Source of the DNA: an uncultured Bacteroidales bacterium
GTDB lineage: Bacteria; Bacteroidota; Bacteroidia; Bacteroidales; Paludibacteraceae
DNA length: 64,000 nucleotides
Assembly (NCBI GenBank): GCA_900319105.1
Contig: ONND01000005.1
Location: 62,001 to 126,000, forward strand
Reading direction: 5' to 3'
The position numbers and the translations under genes are program-made. Each line of letters opens with the position of its first letter. Within the stretch, counting starts at the first letter, position 1. Under the pieces are notes generated by a model. That model worked only from the letters and a program-made list of their open reading frames with translations. It searched no databases and was not told the DNA's origin. This document shows, in pieces, positions 61,135 to 64,000 of the stretch.

Positions 61135-61611
61135 GCGCTCAATGATGCAGAACGCAAAGTCAGCACTCAATCCCGGACCTTTACCTGTGATCACATTCTT
61201 GCTCTCCACAACCAATCCACCTACATAACTCTCACCCAGTGCACTCTGGAAGCCCGGATAGCAGGTTGCCTGCTTGCCCTCCAGAATACCCAGTTTGCCC
61301 AGTACAGCGGGTGCGGCACAGATAGCGGCAATGAGTTTGTCGGCTTTGTTATGCTCAATCAGCAGGTCGCACAATGCGGAACACTCACCGAGTTTGGTTT
61401 GTCCACCCGGCAAAATCAACATCTCGGCGTCTGAGAAATCGATGCGTTCAATCAGTCCGTCCGCTTCGACGGCGATGTTATGTGCTCCCAGCACCATCGG
61501 ATTGCCGGTAATAGAAACGGTCGTCACGGCGATATTCGCCCGACGCAGTAAATCAATAGTGGTAATTGCCTCGATTTCCTCGAAACCATTGTCTAAAAAC
61601 AGATAGTTCAT
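61084..61611 (-). CDS. DJ-1/PfpI family protein
   Basis: 175 residues. Class I glutamine amidotransferase-like fold with nucleophile Cys near 103 (IAAICAAPAVLGKLGILEGK) and acidic partner in LFLDNGFEEIEAITTIDLLR (Glu near 14). Usual roles: glyoxalase/deglycase or redox-stress protection. Starts 2 bp after the TonB gene stop, last gene of the pdxJ-exbB-exbD-tonB series. Confidence 0.93.
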   Translation of the reverse strand: MNYLFLDNGFEEIEAITTIDLLRRANIAVTTVSITGNPMVLGAHNIAVEADGLIERIDFSDAEMLILPGGQTKLGECSALCDLLIEHNKADKLIAAICAAPAVLGKLGILEGKQATCYPGFQSALGESYVGGLVVESKNVITGKGPGLSADFAFCIIERLVGSDVADQVYDAAQY

Positions 61612-61613
61612 AA

Positions 61614-62384
61614 TTAGTTTAACTTAAATATATAGGTAATTGTTCCGATCTGGTCATGTTCGCCTTCGGTGAACTTCGCCTTGCGGGCTGCATCGAGGGC
61701 GAGTTGTTGGGTCTGTTTGTCGGATACGTCTCCGCCTTTGACGGTAGCACTGACTACCTGTCCGGCAGCGTTCACACGTATCTGAACGACCACTTTACCT
61801 TCCTGTTTGAAGGTGTTGGACGGTTGCGGCAGCGTTCCTTTGATGCCTCGTCCGGACAAGCTCCAGCTGTTACCTCCTACAGAACCGTGCCCGACGGGGT
61901 TACCTTTCTGTCCGGCACCTTGGCTGTCTCCCGAACCGGTGGTATTACCGCTTTGTCCGAAGAGCGAACCGAAGGCGTTGGCTTTGGCTACCGCCTCTGC
62001 TTCTTTGGCTTTGCGTTCCGCTTCGGCTGCTTCGCGTGCCTTGCGCTCCGCCTCCAGCCGTGCTTTCTCCTCTGCCTCACGTTTCTTCTTCGCTTCCGCG
62101 AGCGCCAAGGCTTCCTGCTCTTCCGACGTCAGCATTTCTTCTTCAGCAGGCGAGGACGGTTGAACGGGTGTTGCCGGTTCGGGCGCAGGCATCGGTACGG
62201 CCTCCGACTGCTCGGCCATGTATCCGCCGGCCTCAGCTACCTCGCCAAAGGCAATCTCTACCCCTTCTTCCTCTTCCGGTACAACCGCGGTCAGATAGGT
62301 GAACCACAGTATAAGAAAGACCAGGATCATGAAGATCGCAGTACCCACAGACGCTATTATATGTCGTTCTTGATTTTTCGTCAT
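61614..62384 (-). CDS. tonB: TonB/TolA-like energy transducer
   Basis: 256 residues. One N-terminal membrane helix (about 9-34; GTAIFMILVFLILWFTYLTA), a proline/acidic then Ala-Lys-Glu-rich periplasmic linker (about 60-140, TolA-like coiled coil), a Gly-rich stretch and a C-terminal TonB-type beta-alpha-beta domain (GKVVVQIRVNAAGQVVSATV, ALDAARKAKFTEGEHDQIGT). Passes proton-motive energy from ExbBD to outer-membrane receptors such as that at 0.2-2.7 kb. Overlaps exbD by 4 bp. Confidence 0.88.
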   Translation of the reverse strand: MTKNQERHIIASVGTAIFMILVFLILWFTYLTAVVPEEEEGVEIAFGEVAEAGGYMAEQSEAVPMPAPEPATPVQPSSPAEEEMLTSEEQEALALAEAKKKREAEEKARLEAERKAREAAEAERKAKEAEAVAKANAFGSLFGQSGNTTGSGDSQGAGQKGNPVGHGSVGGNSWSLSGRGIKGTLPQPSNTFKQEGKVVVQIRVNAAGQVVSATVKGGDVSDKQTQQLALDAARKAKFTEGEHDQIGTITYIFKLN

Positions 62385-62788
62385 TTCTTGGTAGCGACCA
62401 CTAATTTCATGTGGTGCTCATTCGCTATATCCAGCACACGAACTACCTCTTTATACGCTACGTCTTCATCGGCATGGAGCGCGATATAGACCGTTGAGTC
62501 CGCCTCTTGTACGCGGCTCAGGTAACCTTCCAGACTCTCGGGATCCACGGGTATAGGTTTCTCCTTGCCCAGCGCCACAAAATAATTACCGAGATTATCA
62601 ATGGACACTTTCGCCACCTGCGGACGGGTCACCGTCTTCGAACGGGAGGTAGGCAGTTTGATCTTGATATCATTGGGAGAGGACATTGTACTTGCCATGA
62701 CGAAGAAGAGGAGCAAGAGGAACACCAAATCCGTCATGGAGCTCATCGCAAACGTCGCTTCTACCCTATTACGTTTCTTTAAAGCCAT
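62381..62788 (-). CDS. exbD: ExbD/TolR biopolymer transport protein
   Basis: 135 residues from ATG 62788 (MALKKRNRVEATFAMSSMTD); the longer frame runs into the exbB end. One membrane helix with the essential Asp (MTDLVFLLLLFFVMASTM, Asp20), then the periplasmic ExbD domain (PVDPESLEGYLSRVQEADST, VVRVLDIANEHHMKLVVATK). Works with ExbB as the proton-driven motor. Confidence 0.94.
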   Translation of the reverse strand: MALKKRNRVEATFAMSSMTDLVFLLLLFFVMASTMSSPNDIKIKLPTSRSKTVTRPQVAKVSIDNLGNYFVALGKEKPIPVDPESLEGYLSRVQEADSTVYIALHADEDVAYKEVVRVLDIANEHHMKLVVATKK

Positions 62789-62837
62789 AAAATTAACTTG
62801 TTTAATTTTTATTTGGGGTCCCCGCAAATTTGCGCGA

Positions 62838-63530
62838 CTATGCCGGTTCGTTGAGCAGGTCCATAAACTCCATCGTGCGGCTCTCGAGCAGACGAACAAC
62901 GCGGTCGATACGGGCTACGAGGTAGTTATAGGCGAACATCGCCAGAATACCGACGATCAGACCACCGATAGTCGTCACCATCGCCTGGTACATACCGGTA
63001 GAGAGCGCACTCATCTCGATAATACCGCCGGAGGTCTGCGCCATGTTATAGAAGGTCTGAACCATACCGAGTACCGTACCGAGGAAACCGAGCATCGGAG
63101 CACCGCCGGCTACGGTCGCCAGCACGACGAGACCTTTCTCCAGACGACCGACCTCGATATTTCCTACGTTCTCCACGGCTACCTGTACATCCTGCATCGG
63201 ACGGCCGATACGCGAGATTCCTTTCTCGATCATGTGCGCCGAAGGGGTGTCGGTCTGCTTGCACAGGTTCTGAGCCGAGTCGATCTTACCCTCATGAATA
63301 TAGTCGCGAATGCGATCCATGAAGGATTTATCTTCGCGCGTAGCCTGCTTGAGCACCACCAGGCGCTCGATGAAGATATAACATGCGCCACAGAGCAGGA
63401 TAGCGAGGATGATCATGATCCAGCCGCCGTACTGCGCCATTTCCCAAAGGTTCATAGATTGCTGAACGGGTTCTTCGATAGCTGCTACCTGTTCTTCTAC
63501 CGCAGCCAATGTGTCAATTTGTAATAACAT
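62838..63530 (-). CDS. exbB: ExbB/TolQ/MotA-type proton channel
   Basis: 230 residues from ATG 63530 (MLLQIDTLAAVEEQ). Three membrane helices: about 36-56 (WIMIILAILLCGACYIFIE), 140-165 (GAPMLGFLGTVLGMVQTFYN) and 180-205 (MVTTIGGLIVGILAMFAYNY). GFLGTVLGM is the family signature. First of the exbB-exbD-tonB trio. A large 7-bp array fills the gap upstream. Confidence 0.94.
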   Translation of the reverse strand: MLLQIDTLAAVEEQVAAIEEPVQQSMNLWEMAQYGGWIMIILAILLCGACYIFIERLVVLKQATREDKSFMDRIRDYIHEGKIDSAQNLCKQTDTPSAHMIEKGISRIGRPMQDVQVAVENVGNIEVGRLEKGLVVLATVAGGAPMLGFLGTVLGMVQTFYNMAQTSGGIIEMSALSTGMYQAMVTTIGGLIVGILAMFAYNYLVARIDRVVRLLESRTMEFMDLLNEPA

Positions 63531-63538
63531 ATTAATTT

Positions 63539-63629
63539 TCAAATTTCAAATATCAAATATCAAATGTCAAATATCAAATCTCAAATCTCAAATGACAAAT
63601 GTCAAATCTCAAATCTCAAATCTCAAATG
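63539..63629. repeat. Largest 7-bp tandem array (CAAATNT), exbB-pdxJ gap
   Basis: About thirteen units CAAATAT, CAAATGT, CAAATCT and CAAATGA, filling almost the whole gap between pdxJ and exbB. Intergenic, so length is not limited by frame. Confidence 0.95.
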
Positions 63630-63631
63630 AC

Positions 63632-64000
63632 TTACTTCAGTAAGTCCAAATACTCCTGTATAGTCTCCTGGATACCGAGGTACAGGGCGTCGCAGATGAT
63701 CGCATGTCCGATAGATACCTCTGCGGTCCAAGGGAAAGCTTTGATGAAGGGCTTGAGGTTCTTGAGGTTCAGGTCATGGCCTGCATTCATGCCGAGACCC
63801 AACTCATGCGCTTTCTCCGCGGCGGGACGGTACATCTCTATCGCGCGCTTGGGATCCTCCGGGAACAACTCCGCGTACGGCCCCGTATAGAGCTCAACGC
63901 GGTCAGCACCCGTGCGCAGGGCATATTCTACCATTACGGGATCGGGATCCACGAAGATACTCACACGCATCCGATAGGCGTGAAGCTGGTTCACAATGCC
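63632..64000 (-). CDS. pdxJ: Pyridoxine 5'-phosphate synthase (C-terminal part)
   Basis: Last 122 residues of PdxJ; the gene continues past the right edge. Visible: RVSIFVDPDPVMVEYALRTG, ADRVELYTGPYAELF, GLGMNAGHDLNLKNL and EVSIGHAIICDALYLGIQET, the conserved phosphate-binding and dimer segments of the TIM barrel. Makes pyridoxine 5'-phosphate (vitamin B6). Upstream of exbB, as is usual in Bacteroidales. Confidence 0.95.
   Translation of the reverse strand, partial: GIVNQLHAYRMRVSIFVDPDPVMVEYALRTGADRVELYTGPYAELFPEDPKRAIEMYRPAAEKAHELGLGMNAGHDLNLKNLKPFIKAFPWTAEVSIGHAIICDALYLGIQETIQEYLDLLK

Noticed and set aside
63539-63629. CRISPR array
   Set aside because: Repeats are 7 bp and contiguous without spacers, and no cas genes are present in the window.

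Overview
The window is chromosomal DNA of a member of the Bacteroidota, almost certainly order Bacteroidales. Evidence: at least fifteen promoters of the Bacteroidetes type (TTG, 19-20 bp, TAnnTTTG); a SusB-like GH97 glycosidase; a TonB receptor followed by a DUF4249-like lipoprotein; a PPi-dependent phosphofructokinase; class I fumarase; a MurF-Alr fusion; BspA-like leucine-rich repeat proteins; and the ExbB-ExbD-TonB-PdxJ neighbourhood. Species cannot be named from sequence alone.

Layout. 1-7.7 kb (minus): outer-membrane TonB receptor and partner lipoprotein, RseP, Dxr, a degenerate M23-like membrane protein, fumarase. 8-10.1 kb: GH97. 10.2-10.4 kb: tRNA-Asp. 10.4-16.4 kb (minus): cupin, DUF4491, iron alcohol dehydrogenase, thioesterase, TPR-like secreted protein, PPi-PFK, IspG. 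16.4-18.6 kb (plus): tRNA-Lys, a terminated leader transcript, HtrA with a predicted sigma-54 promoter. 18.7-22.5 kb (minus): LeuS, BatD-like protein. 22.5-28.6 kb is accessory DNA: AT-rich LRR protein, a GHKL ATPase plus STAS-like pair, two frameshifted gene relics (DUF1016 nuclease; BRO/DinD), several hairpin repeats. 28.6-31.8 kb: transketolase operon. 31.9-36.9 kb: envelope glycolipid cassette (GT87, GT2, phosphoethanolamine transferase, GtrA-deacetylase fusion). 36.9-42.7 kb: SerS, L27, L21, ArgS, GT2, metallo-beta-lactamase-fold protein. 42.8-49.6 kb (plus): BadF kinase, lipoprotein, LRR protein, glycosyltransferase, SpoIID, methyltransferase. 49.6-52.3 kb (minus): ABC ATPase, MurF-Alr. 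52.5-61.1 kb (plus): Dxs, TrkA, TrkH, SGNH/MBOAT acylation pair, CoaE. 61.1-64 kb (minus): DJ-1, TonB, ExbD, ExbB, PdxJ.

Three MEP-pathway enzymes (Dxs, Dxr, IspG) lie here in separate operons. The 32-37 kb cassette holds the parts expected for building a polyprenyl-phosphate sugar, flipping it, transferring the sugar and adding phosphoethanolamine.

The most unusual signal is not a gene. Over twenty short tandem arrays with a 7-bp unit (plus a few with 9- or 11-bp units), and two families of small palindromes, are scattered through the window and many lie in frame inside housekeeping genes (leuS, argS, dxs, coaE, ispG, htrA, murF-alr, MBOAT, ABC ATPase, methyltransferase). Unrelated proteins therefore carry the same foreign peptides. 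This looks like a genome-wide short-repeat invasion analogous in outcome to Rickettsia palindromic elements, with 7-bp arrays as a second, distinct class.
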